Assembly (NCBI GenBank): GCA_001823155.1
Contig: MHTR01000022.1
Span: forward strand, 1-33,470
Length of the DNA stretch: 33,470 nt
Direction of reading: 5' to 3'
Origin: Candidatus Wildermuthbacteria bacterium RIFCSPHIGHO2_01_FULL_48_25
Lineage (GTDB): Bacteria > Patescibacteriota > Minisyncoccia > Minisyncoccales > UBA10102
A program made the position numbers and the translations under genes. The notes beneath the pieces are model-generated. The model saw nothing but the letters and a program-made list of their open reading frames with translations, was not told where the DNA came from and did no database searches. Positions 9,614-19,400 of this stretch are shown here, one piece after another (the stretch's first letter is position 1; every line of letters begins with the position of its first letter).

Positions 9614-10867
9614 TTACGGGCTCAACACAAGTTTTGTAATATTCTCAGCTCCTCCCCGCTCCATTTCCACGAATCCCTGCATGGCTGCTTCCGCGAAGTT
9701 TCCGTTTTCCCAAAAATCAAAGAGCCACTGGTGGGTAAACTTCGGATCAAGCTGGTCAATGCCTGCCCCAACTTTCAAAACCCATTCGCGGTTCCGCACT
9801 TCTTGCGAGCCAATGGGAGAGGCAAGTATCAAAGGAATGCCGAGAGCGGCATAGAACACGAGTTCAGAGGGTTTGGTCCACAAAATGTCTGTTTTCCTGA
9901 GCGTCTTGTGAAATTCATGGAAATATTCTTCCATGGTTTTCGCAAAGATTACGTTCGCCAAAGGAGAAAGCTCTTTAAAATACGCGGCGGTTTCTTTTCT
10001 TGTCCCCGCGACAAGATTAAGCTGCACCCTGCCGTCTCTCATGTCATGCTCAAGACTTTTCACAATTGAAGAGGCCAAGTCCTTTTGCGCTCCTGCTCCT
10101 CCTACCGCGAAGGTCAACGACAAGGGGGCGGTTTCTGTTTTGAATGAAACTCTGCCAAGATAGCTTTTCACCAACTCCTGGTAGAGCTTGCGGTAGCGCA
10201 ATGAAGGGTCAAGGGACGCGACGCGCCTTTTCAAATCCTCTTTCGCGTTTAGGGTAAGCTCTTCTGGCAAAGGAAAGCCGGTTTGGAAAATGTGGTGGTG
10301 CGGGACTCCGTAGCGCTCCAGGCGCTGGGCTGCAACTTCTGTAGACGCGCAGTAACGGATCCTCGTCATGTTAGGCCGCAAAGGCGCCCATGCCCTCGCG
10401 ACATCGGTGTCTGTTATGACGAGCCAAATGTCGCCCTGGTACCCCCAGTGTTCTGCCATGAAAGCAACCGTTGAAAACGTGGTCACCAAGGGTGAGGGTT
10501 CCTTGTTGAGTTTCTCGATCAAATGCTTTCCCCAGTCGCGCTTTTTCATCAAGCCGTACACTTGCTTCAACTGCATGGTGGGGAACTCAATGCCGTGGGT
10601 TTCGGGATAGAACTCCTGTATTTCCTGGAACTTGTCAAACAGCGCGAATACAAGATCTCCCACCACCGGAACCTTTTTGAAGCGGGAAATGGTTTCGTAA
10701 AAAGAACGGGCCGTATCCCAAATCTTCCGGTCTGTCGCGGGAATGCCGGGATAGGAGTTGGCGCTTATTGCTTTTCCGCCTTTGGCAAGAAGCAGCAAAG
10801 CGTGGGCCGCGCGCTGGTGGCCATACCCCATGTCAACCGCCAAAACCCAGGCTTTTTTCGTTGGCAT
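9614..10867 (-). CDS. Putative glycosyltransferase, MGDG-synthase/GT28-like
   Basis: N-terminal VDMGYGHQRAAHAL motif; C-terminal TKPSELVFYAALGIPLILASPIGSQEVRN resembles the GT-B donor-site region. Confidence 0.5.
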   Translation of the reverse strand: MPTKKAWVLAVDMGYGHQRAAHALLLLAKGGKAISANSYPGIPATDRKIWDTARSFYETISRFKKVPVVGDLVFALFDKFQEIQEFYPETHGIEFPTMQLKQVYGLMKKRDWGKHLIEKLNKEPSPLVTTFSTVAFMAEHWGYQGDIWLVITDTDVARAWAPLRPNMTRIRYCASTEVAAQRLERYGVPHHHIFQTGFPLPEELTLNAKEDLKRRVASLDPSLRYRKLYQELVKSYLGRVSFKTETAPLSLTFAVGGAGAQKDLASSIVKSLEHDMRDGRVQLNLVAGTRKETAAYFKELSPLANVIFAKTMEEYFHEFHKTLRKTDILWTKPSELVFYAALGIPLILASPIGSQEVRNREWVLKVGAGIDQLDPKFTHQWLFDFWENGNFAEAAMQGFVEMERGGAENITKLVLSP

Positions 10868-12131
10868 ATTTTTTTATCATACCATATACCGCGAGATAGA
10901 AGGGCAAAAACCAGAAAAAGGAAATATTGGGAAGCGCCAAGGAAGCCAGGGGAACCTCAAAGAAAAAGTTGACGATAAAGTGGTAATATTCCAGCAAAAG
11001 GGTTACGGGAAGGGAAAGCACAACTGCCAAAACGTTTGAAGCCAACCCTCCGAGCAAAAATACGAATCCAAAGCCGATCAAAAAGGGAATCACGGGAAGC
11101 AGCAAGAGGTTTGTCACCACGCCAACAACAGAAACATACCCAAAGTTGTGAATGAGGAGCGGAAGCACAAAGAGCTGGGCTGAAAAGTTGACTGCCAGGT
11201 TCTCGCGCAAAGCAAACGCTTCGGGAACCTTTTTCAAAAGGCGCAAAAACAAAGGAAGCGCGAAAATGATCCCCAGGGAAGCAAGAAAGGAGAGCTGGAA
11301 CCCGGGGTCATGCAGCAAGAGCCGCGGGTTGAAAAGCAGCATTAAGGCCGCGGCAAACACAATGCCGCGCAGAGCAACGTTCATGCGCCCAATGTACTCT
11401 GCCAACAAGAGTAGCCCGCCCATTATGCCCGCCCGAATGGCAGATGATTGCATTCCGGTAAGCAGAATGAAAAGGGTCATGCAGGCGAAACTCAAGAACA
11501 CTGCCTGGCGCCGCCACAACCCCAGCCAAAGGAATAGAGGGAGAAGCATGCGCGTTAAAATGACAACGTGCTGGCCTGAAATAGCTGTGATGTGGCGAAG
11601 GCCGGTGACGTTGAGCTTGTTTTTCCACTCTTCAGACATCCTGCCCTGGTCTCCCAGCACGAGCGCGCCGAACGTTGCGCTCTTTGAGAATGAAAGGTTC
11701 TCTTTCAAAACGCTCCGTAGTTTGTCTTTCAACAAAAACAGGGGGTGGTTTCCCTTTTCAAGAACCGTGACTGTGGGGTAGTACATGACCGCGTGTACGT
11801 TTTTCGCGCTCAAGAAACCAGGATAGTCAAACTCTTCAAAGCTGGGAGGAGAAAGCAGGGTGCCCTCAACCTTCACCCTGTCTTGGAACCTGTATTCCCC
11901 GAACTTGTCTGTGGTGACCAAAATCTTCCCTTTCCCGCCCTCGGGCCGTATTGCAAGTTGTATGTTTTCCCGCCTTTCGTTGGGGTCATCTACAACAACG
12001 CCTTCTATTGAAACGTATTTCCCCACATATTCTTTGTATTCATTGGGAAGCTGTTTTCCCAAAGGAGTTACTGACCACGCGAAAACGCCCGCGATGTACG
12101 CGAGGCAGGCAAAAAAGAGTATGCGACTCAT
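10833..12131 (-). CDS. ComEC/Rec2-family competence membrane protein, without the C-terminal metallo-beta-lactamase domain
   Basis: DUF4131-like N-terminus and competence domain (LRHITAISGQHVVIL...GMQSSAIRAGIMGG); ends at 432 aa after the TM region. Confidence 0.88.
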   Translation of the reverse strand: MSRILFFACLAYIAGVFAWSVTPLGKQLPNEYKEYVGKYVSIEGVVVDDPNERRENIQLAIRPEGGKGKILVTTDKFGEYRFQDRVKVEGTLLSPPSFEEFDYPGFLSAKNVHAVMYYPTVTVLEKGNHPLFLLKDKLRSVLKENLSFSKSATFGALVLGDQGRMSEEWKNKLNVTGLRHITAISGQHVVILTRMLLPLFLWLGLWRRQAVFLSFACMTLFILLTGMQSSAIRAGIMGGLLLLAEYIGRMNVALRGIVFAAALMLLFNPRLLLHDPGFQLSFLASLGIIFALPLFLRLLKKVPEAFALRENLAVNFSAQLFVLPLLIHNFGYVSVVGVVTNLLLLPVIPFLIGFGFVFLLGGLASNVLAVVLSLPVTLLLEYYHFIVNFFFEVPLASLALPNISFFWFLPFYLAVYGMIKKYANEKSLGFGG

Positions 12132-13066
12132 GCGCCAAATCCTGTCGCGATCAAAGTCAATCGAAGCTCTCCTTCTTTGAGATTCCTGTCAAACGAAGCG
12201 CCGAAAATAATCCTGGCGTTTTTGCTCACCACCCCCTCGATCTTTTTCGCAACTTCTTCCACCTCAGCCAAACTCAAATCGTTGTGGCCTGAAATGTTGA
12301 ACAAAACGCCCCTTGCCCCCTTGGGAGAAAAGTTGAGCAGAGGAGACGCGAGCGCTATCTCCAAAGCACGCTCTCCCCGCTTCTCACCACTTGCCCTTCC
12401 AATGCCCACCATTGCCTGGCCCGCGTTCTTCATCACCGCTTTCAAATCGGCAAAATCCAGGTTGATGAGCCCGGGTTTCGCAATGAGGTCTGAAATTGCC
12501 TGCACAGTTTCCCGCAGCATTTCGTCGGCGGCCCAGAAAGCGTTGATAACGCTCGTGTCGTCTGAAACAAGCTTCAAGATCTGGTCGTTTGAAATGGAAA
12601 GCAGAGTATCTACTTTTCCCTTGAGCTGGTCCAGGGCCTTTTGGCTAAGACGCGTCCTCCACGCTCCCTCGAACGAAAAGGGTTTTGTCACAATGGCAAT
12701 AGACAGCGCTCCCAAGTTCTTCGCTATTTCCGCGATAACGGGAACTGCTCCTCCGCCCGTGCCTCCCCCAAGCCCGGCAGCCAGAAACACCAGGTCTGCT
12801 CCCTGGAGCAAGCGCGCGATCTCTTCTTTGTCTTCCAGGGCAGACTTTCTTCCCAAGTCGGGATTCATTCCTGCTCCCAAGCCCTTGGTTGTTTCTGTTC
12901 CTATCTGGAGCTTTTTGTGCGCTCGTATCTTTTTCAAATCCTGAGCATCTGTGTTAACGGCGATGAGTTCAACGCCCTGGAGCTTGCACTCCATCATGCG
13001 GTTAATGGCGTTGCCTCCCGCTCCTCCTATGCCAACAACTTTTATGGTTGCTTTCTTCATATTCAA
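12128..13066 (-). CDS. ftsZ: Cell division protein FtsZ (short; alternative ATG start at 13060)
   Basis: VVGIGGAGGNAINRM, GLGGGTGGGA tubulin signature, LINLDFADLKAVM T7 loop; ends right after the globular domain. Confidence 0.95.
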   Translation of the reverse strand: MNMKKATIKVVGIGGAGGNAINRMMECKLQGVELIAVNTDAQDLKKIRAHKKLQIGTETTKGLGAGMNPDLGRKSALEDKEEIARLLQGADLVFLAAGLGGGTGGGAVPVIAEIAKNLGALSIAIVTKPFSFEGAWRTRLSQKALDQLKGKVDTLLSISNDQILKLVSDDTSVINAFWAADEMLRETVQAISDLIAKPGLINLDFADLKAVMKNAGQAMVGIGRASGEKRGERALEIALASPLLNFSPKGARGVLFNISGHNDLSLAEVEEVAKKIEGVVSKNARIIFGASFDRNLKEGELRLTLIATGFGA

Positions 13067-14265
13067 GGAATGAACACGCGGAACACTCGCTTTAACTTTT
13101 GCGCAACACTAATTCCGGGTAATGACATTTGCACGGGTTCGGCTTCTCCTAGAATTCTTGAAGCTAATCCCATAACTCCGAAAAACGCGGGGTCTGTCTC
13201 AAAGGTGATTATCTCGTGAGGAGCGCCCAACTTTACGGGAAGCTTGAGCTCTTTTTTGGCGAACTCCGCGATAGAGGGAAGCTTTGCTCCTCCCCCAATG
13301 AGCACCACTCCCGAAGGAAGCTGGCCTTGTTTTCCAATGGTTTTCAGTTCCTTGTTCACCAGCTGGAAAATCTCCCGCATCCTCATCTCGATTATTTTGG
13401 AAAGCGCTTTGACCGAAAAAGAAACAACGCCGGAGTCTCGGCTTTCGAACTTCTCCTTCCGCTTTCCTTTGGAAGACCCCAAACTCCCGAACTCCATTTT
13501 AATCCTTTCAGCTGTTTCAGGCTCGGTTCTCAACCCAATAGCTATATCGTTGGTGACGTTACCCGACCCAACCGGGAATACCGCGGTATGGATGAGCTCC
13601 CCCTCCTCGAACACCGCCAGGTTCGTGGTGCCTGCCCCCAAGTCGATCAAAACAACCCCGAGCTCTTTTTGGCGAGAGGTCAATACCGAAGAAGCTCCCA
13701 TTAAGGGAGACGGCACAATATCGAGTATCTCAACGTCTGCGCCAAGCACCGCTTCAGTCAGGTTGCGCAAATACGGGCTGAAGCCGCATACCGCCAGCAC
13801 GTCAGCTTCCAAACGCATGCCTTTCATGCCCACCACTTCTTTGGTGGTGTTTTCCCCGTCTACAATGAACTTCTGGGGAAAGGTTTCAAGCACCTCGTTG
13901 TTGCTTTTCAAAGGGAATACCTGGGCCGCGTCAACAACGCGCTCCACGTCTTCTTGCGAGATCTGGCCGTCTGCTCTTGAAACCGCGACAATACCGTGTG
14001 AAGTGGTGGAAAAAATGTGGCTTCCTCCCACGTTCACCACAACCTGCCTGATTTTCTGCGAGCTCAAGTTCTCCAGGCGCTGTTTCGCAGAAAGAACCTT
14101 TTGGGCTGTTTCTTCGGGATTCACCACCGAACCTTTGCGAACTCCAGAAGAAGGTTCCTGCACCAAACCCAAAACCTCGATTTCCCCTCCCTCTCTTCGT
14201 TTCAACACACCCATTTTAATGGTGTGGGTCCCGATATCCAGCGCGATGACGCCTTGAGCACTCAT
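13063..14265 (-). CDS. ftsA: Cell division protein FtsA
   Basis: GVIALDIGTHTIKMGV, LIDLGAGTTNLAVF, VVLIGGGAKLP; C-terminal amphipathic GISVAQKLKRVFRVFIP. ORF-track start 14406 trimmed to ATG 14265, which overlaps the ybeY stop (ATGA). Confidence 0.93.
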   Translation of the reverse strand: MSAQGVIALDIGTHTIKMGVLKRREGGEIEVLGLVQEPSSGVRKGSVVNPEETAQKVLSAKQRLENLSSQKIRQVVVNVGGSHIFSTTSHGIVAVSRADGQISQEDVERVVDAAQVFPLKSNNEVLETFPQKFIVDGENTTKEVVGMKGMRLEADVLAVCGFSPYLRNLTEAVLGADVEILDIVPSPLMGASSVLTSRQKELGVVLIDLGAGTTNLAVFEEGELIHTAVFPVGSGNVTNDIAIGLRTEPETAERIKMEFGSLGSSKGKRKEKFESRDSGVVSFSVKALSKIIEMRMREIFQLVNKELKTIGKQGQLPSGVVLIGGGAKLPSIAEFAKKELKLPVKLGAPHEIITFETDPAFFGVMGLASRILGEAEPVQMSLPGISVAQKLKRVFRVFIP

Positions 14266-14633
14266 AAGTAGTTCTTTGATTTCTCTTCTATTTTTGTGTG
14301 GCTGTACCCAAGCAAATGCATGAGGCCATGCACGAATACATGGCTTAGTTCCTGTTTGAATGTTATACCATATTTCCTGGCATCGTGGGAAATGATTTCG
14401 GGGCACAACACAAGCTCTCCCAGGCCAAACTCCTCTACTTCAAAAGAGAGGATATTAGGTACGTAGGTTTTCTTGCGGTACGCCTTGTTGAGCGCCCGCG
14501 CTTCTTTTTTCCCCACGAACACCACCGAAACGTCTCGCTTCTTGGCTCTTTCTCCGGCAAGCACTTTTTTCGCCAGGTTCTTCAAATATGCCTCAGGAAT
14601 CCTTGCTTTTGTCGTATTCCGAATTTCAACCAT
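14262..14633 (-). CDS. ybeY: Endoribonuclease / rRNA maturation factor YbeY
   Basis: HGLMHLLGYSH zinc-binding motif at the C-terminus; AYRKKTYVPNILSF. Confidence 0.9.
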   Translation of the reverse strand: MVEIRNTTKARIPEAYLKNLAKKVLAGERAKKRDVSVVFVGKKEARALNKAYRKKTYVPNILSFEVEEFGLGELVLCPEIISHDARKYGITFKQELSHVFVHGLMHLLGYSHTKIEEKSKNYL

Positions 14634-14638
14634 CCCCC

Positions 14639-14667
14639 ATTGTAGTTCTTAGCTCTGCTATTTTCAA
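14639..14667 (-). promoter_or_regulatory. Promoter TTGAAA-N17-TACAAT, 5 nt from the ybeY ATG
   Basis: -35 complement of 14662-14667; -10 complement of 14639-14644. Confidence 0.65.
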
Positions 14668-14703
14668 GGAACAAAAAATGGGGGAACCTCTTCCACCCGC
14701 CTT

Positions 14704-14982
14704 TTATTTTCCCTTCAGAGAAATGGCTACGCTTGCATTGAGAGCATTGGCTACTTTCCCTATGAAAGAGAGGGTGGGGTTGTATGTACCCGATTCGAGA
14801 CGACTTATCGCAGATTGTTTTGTACCGATTCTCTTTGCGAGGTCTTTTTGAGTGAGGCCGCGTTCAATCCTTTTTTGAATAACCATTCGAACAAAAGCAA
14901 ACTGGGGCTTCAAATCTTCGTACGCCCTTTTGGTTTTTTTATCCTGGAGAAGTTTTGCCCTCAATTGTCGATATGTTTTCAT
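14704..14982 (-). CDS. HTH-XRE antitoxin (HigA-like)
   Basis: GLTQKDLAKRIGTKQSAISRLESGTYNPTLSFIGKVANAL is a canonical XRE HTH; directly downstream of a RelE/HigB-like gene. Confidence 0.9.
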   Translation of the reverse strand: MKTYRQLRAKLLQDKKTKRAYEDLKPQFAFVRMVIQKRIERGLTQKDLAKRIGTKQSAISRLESGTYNPTLSFIGKVANALNASVAISLKGK

Positions 14983-14988
14983 GTTTTA

Positions 14989-15018
14989 AGTATAACGTAT
15001 ACGTTATCTAGTTGTCAA
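14989..15018 (-). promoter_or_regulatory. Internal promoter TTGACA-N18-TATACT for the antitoxin gene
   Basis: -35 complement of 15013-15018 (perfect), -10 complement of 14989-14994, 6 nt from ATG. Confidence 0.65.
14992..15007. promoter_or_regulatory. Perfect 16-bp palindrome ATAACGTATACGTTAT, candidate TA operator
   Basis: Lies between -35 and -10 of the internal antitoxin promoter and overlaps the toxin stop codon. Confidence 0.65.
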
Positions 15019-15336
15019 GGCCTTTAGCTTTTGTACCGCAAGCCGTATTTCCCTAGGAGGCGTTTTAGCTGATTTTTTTACGAAACCGTGTAAAAGTACG
15101 GCAGAATTTTTATGAAAAGCGTAGAAAATCCTCACCTCCTGACTGCCGCGTATACGTAATTCAAAAACGCCGCCAGCAACCTTCTTGCTGTGCGGCATAG
15201 TTAAACGGTTGCCGAATGTTTCCAAAAGCTCAATCGTATGCAAAACCTTCGCAATCGTCTGCTTTTCGAGTGATTGTATAAATTCCTCAAGCGCCTCATC
15301 AAAAATACGCACCTCCATATTCGATATTTCAGCCAT
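15004..15336 (-). CDS. RelE/HigB-type (Gp49-like) toxin
   Basis: EALEEFIQSLEKQTIAKVLHTIELLETFG...MPHSKKVAGGVFELRIRGSQEVRIFYAF...LLHGFVKKSAKTPPREIRLA is typical of the family. Confidence 0.9.
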   Translation of the reverse strand: MAEISNMEVRIFDEALEEFIQSLEKQTIAKVLHTIELLETFGNRLTMPHSKKVAGGVFELRIRGSQEVRIFYAFHKNSAVLLHGFVKKSAKTPPREIRLAVQKLKALTTR

Positions 15337-15341
15337 CCTTT

Positions 15342-15370
15342 ATTGTAGTCCCCGGAAGTATTGTTTTCAA
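15342..15370 (-). promoter_or_regulatory. Promoter TTGAAA-N17-TACAAT, 5 nt from the toxin ATG
   Basis: -35 complement of 15365-15370; -10 complement of 15342-15347; same boxes and spacing as the ybeY promoter. Confidence 0.65.
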
Positions 15371-15399
15371 TAAAGCGCTCTTCTTGCTACGCTAAAACC

Positions 15400-16401
15400 A
15401 TGAAACGCCTTGTCTTTTTCACAACCATACTCATATCCTCTATTTTACTTCTCGGAGGTTCTTTCTTTTTGTGGAGCGAACAAGCGCAGGCTCCAAACAA
15501 TGAGGGGCAAGAAAACAAAAAAGAATCGGTTTTGCTTTTTGCGGGGGATATCATGCTCAACCGCGGAGTTGAGTTTTACACCAAGGAAAACGGAAGTGAT
15601 TGGCGGTTTCCGTTTCTCAATATCGCAGGATTTTTGCAAAAAGCAGACTTGGTATTTGGAAACCTTGAAAGCGTCATTTCAGACAAGGGAGAGAAACAAG
15701 GAAGCATTTACTCTTTCCGCGCTGACCCCCGGGCGCTTGAGGGTTTAGTATTCGCGGGATTCGACGTGCTTTCGGTTGCGAACAACCACAGTTTTGACTA
15801 CGGCGCGGAAGCATTCCTAGATTCCATGCAGCGGCTCAAAGACGAAAACATCACCCCAGTGGGTTTCAACCACGAACCGGTTGTTGTTGAAGTTCAGGGC
15901 GTAAAAATCGGATTTTTAGCATACACCGAACAGGGCTCCCCTCTTTGGGATAATCCCAAAGCTTCTGCCTCTGTTCCCTGGATGGATAGCTCGCGGCTTC
16001 CCCAGCTTATTGAAGACGTTCAAGCGGCGAAGCTTGTTGCAGACATTATTGTTGTCTCGTTCCATTTTGGAGACGAATACCAAACAAAACCCAGCGCAAC
16101 ACAGGAACTCCTCTCGAAAACCGCTATTGGCGCAGGCGCAAATCTCGTGATCGGCCACCACCCGCACGTAGTTCAGCTCATCGAGCCTGAAGACTCTTCA
16201 GAGCCTGAACGGCCAGTAGAACAATACCAAGCGGGCTGGATCGCATACAGTTTAGGCAACTTCGTGTTTGACCAAGGATTTTCAAAAGAAACCATGGAAG
16301 GCCTGCTCCTCGAGGTCATTATTGAAGACAAAAAAATAACGAGGGTCACCCCTCGCCCCATTCACCTCAACTACCTCTTCCAGCCAAGTCTAACCAAGTA
16401 G
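15400..16401 (+). CDS. CapA-family (poly-gamma-glutamate synthesis-like) metallophosphatase
   Basis: LLFAGDIMLNRGVE, FGNLESVIS, SVANNHSFDYG, GHHPHVVQ motifs; ORF start trimmed from TTG 15361 to ATG 15400. Confidence 0.9.
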   Translation: MKRLVFFTTILISSILLLGGSFFLWSEQAQAPNNEGQENKKESVLLFAGDIMLNRGVEFYTKENGSDWRFPFLNIAGFLQKADLVFGNLESVISDKGEKQGSIYSFRADPRALEGLVFAGFDVLSVANNHSFDYGAEAFLDSMQRLKDENITPVGFNHEPVVVEVQGVKIGFLAYTEQGSPLWDNPKASASVPWMDSSRLPQLIEDVQAAKLVADIIVVSFHFGDEYQTKPSATQELLSKTAIGAGANLVIGHHPHVVQLIEPEDSSEPERPVEQYQAGWIAYSLGNFVFDQGFSKETMEGLLLEVIIEDKKITRVTPRPIHLNYLFQPSLTK

Positions 16402-16406
16402 CAAAC

Positions 16407-16429
16407 TGTTCGACACCGAGTGTCGAACA
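16407..16429. terminator. Palindrome tgttcgacac-cga-gtgtcgaaca between convergent genes
   Basis: Perfect 10-bp arms between the capA-like stop and the surface-protein stop. Confidence 0.6.
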
Positions 16430-16434
16430 CACGC

Positions 16435-19400
16435 TTAGGGAGTAAATCCTTTAAGACTTTCGAGAAGCTTGGAAACCGCGTCGGCAATCGACGCAGTTTG
16501 GTCTTCGATATTCTTGAGACTGCTTACGGGAGGAATAAGATTGAAATAGGTATCGCTCAAGTCAATGACCTGTTGCTTATTGACGCTTGTTTCGAGTTTT
16601 ATTTTGAAACTTCCCGACTTATCGAACGATGGAAGATTAACCACCTCGTAGCCGTCGTTCGGGGCATCGTACTTCAAATGCCATTCCGTTCCGTCTACTC
16701 CCACTAAACTGATGATGTTGATCGGCTGGTCAGCGGAAATGCCTGTTGATTTCCAGGTAACCTCCGCTGCCCCAGGGAACAAAAGCCCGCCACCGTTGGG
16801 CGCCAAAACCGTAAGGGAAGGTTGCGAACTCGCTTCAGTGATTGTGAAATTGACGGCATTACTTGTGCCATTACTGTTCACGACACGAATCTGATATGCT
16901 CCAGTCTCGGCATTCTCTACAAAAAGACCGCTTAATTGAAACTTAAGAGATAATCCATCAAATCGAGTGGATATACCACTACTCTGACTGCCTTTTACAA
17001 CTCCATTTTTCAAAAATTCAATCGTAACTGCAACGGCAGGGGTATCTACAAGGTCGCTTCCGTAAACCGTAATCATATCATTGGACGTGCCGGATGTTGG
17101 AGATACAGAGGTAATATACGGAGGCTCACCAATACTGAAATAACTATCACTACTATCAAGAAGAGTGTATGTCGGCGCCGGTTCTCTAATAATAACGCGG
17201 TACTCGCTCAGACTCGAGACGTCTATGTCGGGTATCAACCATGAATACCTCTGTGCGCTCGCAGCCACATTTGAAGTAATTATGGGTCCATCTGCTGCTG
17301 GAAGCGCCAACTCAATCTGGACAGTTTTACTAGCTGGCCCAGAGTAACTCCACGTTATATCGCGTGTTTCTCCGATTTTCCAGTTCTCCCCTCCGTTGGG
17401 AGAAAGAATCTTGATAGACGGAGCACTGACTTCCGCCCCCACGATAGTGAAGTAGCCATCGGAACTGTCGAAGATTGAAGAGTTCTCGTTACTATCAATG
17501 CGTATCTTGTACCTCTCATTGCTTGTGCCAACGGGAAGTTGTTGGCTCGTGATAGTCCAATCGTAAAACCCAGTAGAAGCAGACCAGCCATTATTATAAG
17601 GAATAACGTAATTCGTGCTGCCGCTTCCTGTGTTTGTATCATTAACGATATAAATTTTCACGTTGTACATGCCGGCAGAACTCCACCGAATCCGATACGT
17701 GCTCCCGATCTGCAGTTGTTCCCCTCCGTTGGGAGATAGAACAGTGATAGAAGGTATAGCAATGCTGAAATCACTATTACTATCGTCAGATATAGTTCCT
17801 GCCGAATCAACCACCCTAATCGAGTAATCGCTCCCGTCTGGCAATGTTGTAGGGATAGTCCACTGGTATGATCCGGTATTGGAAATAATGTCTGAAACAG
17901 CGCCTTCGGTCCCGTGGTAAGTATCGGTCCCTTTTCTTAGCTTAATATATACCTGTGAAACATTACTTGAACTCCACGTAATGGTTTGGGTAGCGCCTTT
18001 CTGTAATTGCTCCCCTCCATTAGGAGAAAGAACCGTAATAGAAGGGGTTGTAGTTGTTGCCGAAACAATACTGAAAACACTGCTTTTCGCTGATGCAACA
18101 CTGCCTGTCCAGACACTGTCGTTTTTACTCCCACAGTCATACACGAGAACTCTGTACGAATCATTGGGGATTTCTTTCCCGTCTACATCATATCCAACTT
18201 TCCACTGCCAACTTACGTTGGGAGGAACAACACTGTCTGCAATATAGTCGCTGGCTGTTCCGCATGTCTTAAGGTGCGCAACCGCGTACGTATCTGTAGT
18301 TGCGGGAATCAGATTAACGACAAATCCTCCGAGCGGTACGGAAGGTGAGAACTTCAAATTTACATACCTCGTAGTCCCTTTTTGCAGGATTTCACCATTG
18401 GGATTAAGTGGGGAAACGGTAATAGAAGGTTGAGTAGAAGGAATTGTGGAAGTCTGGGACACAAGCTTAATAGTGATAACCCTCGCCTCGCTCCACTGGT
18501 TATTGAGCCACGCGCGCACCCAAACCTGCGCATTGCCTTCTTTTAGTTTTGAGTAAAAAGAATTGCTTGGGGTTATTATGAATTCACCGTTGGAACTCAA
18601 CTGCTGGTTGTCGCGCCAGTTTTCATAAACCATGGCTCCATCTTGGAAGAATCCAAAAAGATATCTCGCGCCTGCAACCGGCTTTGCTTTAAATATATAC
18701 TGATTAGGAAAGCCGTGGTTAAGCACCTGGCCGTTTACCGGATATACCATTTCAGGAGCCGCAGCCGCGGAAGCTTTCGCAATATTAAAGTAGCCATCGC
18801 TCATATCGCACTCAACTGCGGCGTAGGGCAAGGAAGAGTCGCGATATTCACATACCCTGATCTTGTATGAACCCCTGTCCACATTTGCTATAGTCCAGTG
18901 ATAAGAACCAGTATTGGCCACATTATTCGCGATAATCTTGCTTGCAACGGTGGGGTCTGGCTTATCAAGGTATATTGAAATACGCGCATAACCACCCGTA
19001 TGCCAGGTAATCGGGTAACCAACACCATCAAAGAGCTCTTCCCCTCCATTAGGAGAACGAACGGTGAGGGACGGTTGGCTACCGGTTGGCGGCGTAGGAG
19101 TTGGCGTAGGCACAGGCGTAGGTATAGGTGTTGGCGCTGGGGTTGCCTGGGTTGCTGAACAAGCATAGAGCCTATTCAATTTTGCCCTTGTGCTGCTTCC
19201 CACAAAACCTGTCCCGTGAGCAAGCCGGAAAGGTGCCAGAATCTCACTCTTGTATTTTTCCTGAAATCCCACTACTGCTGAAGCGAGGGACTCATCGAAC
19301 AAAGCAAACTCCTGACCTTCGAAAACTGTGTATAATCCTTCTTTTTCCAAGGCGGTCTGTAAAGCCATAACCTCAGAACCCGTACCTCCTATTTTCATAT

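Noticed and set aside
12177-12944. 255-aa plus-strand ORF
   Set aside because: Antisense shadow of ftsZ; no recognisable domain.
13244-14257. 337-aa plus-strand ORF
   Set aside because: Antisense to ftsA, which has strong conserved motifs; low-complexity Ser/Thr/Pro composition typical of a shadow ORF.
14266-14406. N-terminal extension of the FtsA ORF
   Set aside because: The conserved protein starts at MSAQGVIALDIG; the extension overlaps ybeY and has no homology-like sequence.
16788-19060. Regularly recurring ~35-nt motif that could suggest a CRISPR or minisatellite
   Set aside because: Repeats are in frame, diverged and irregularly spaced; they encode the SPNGGE protein modules.
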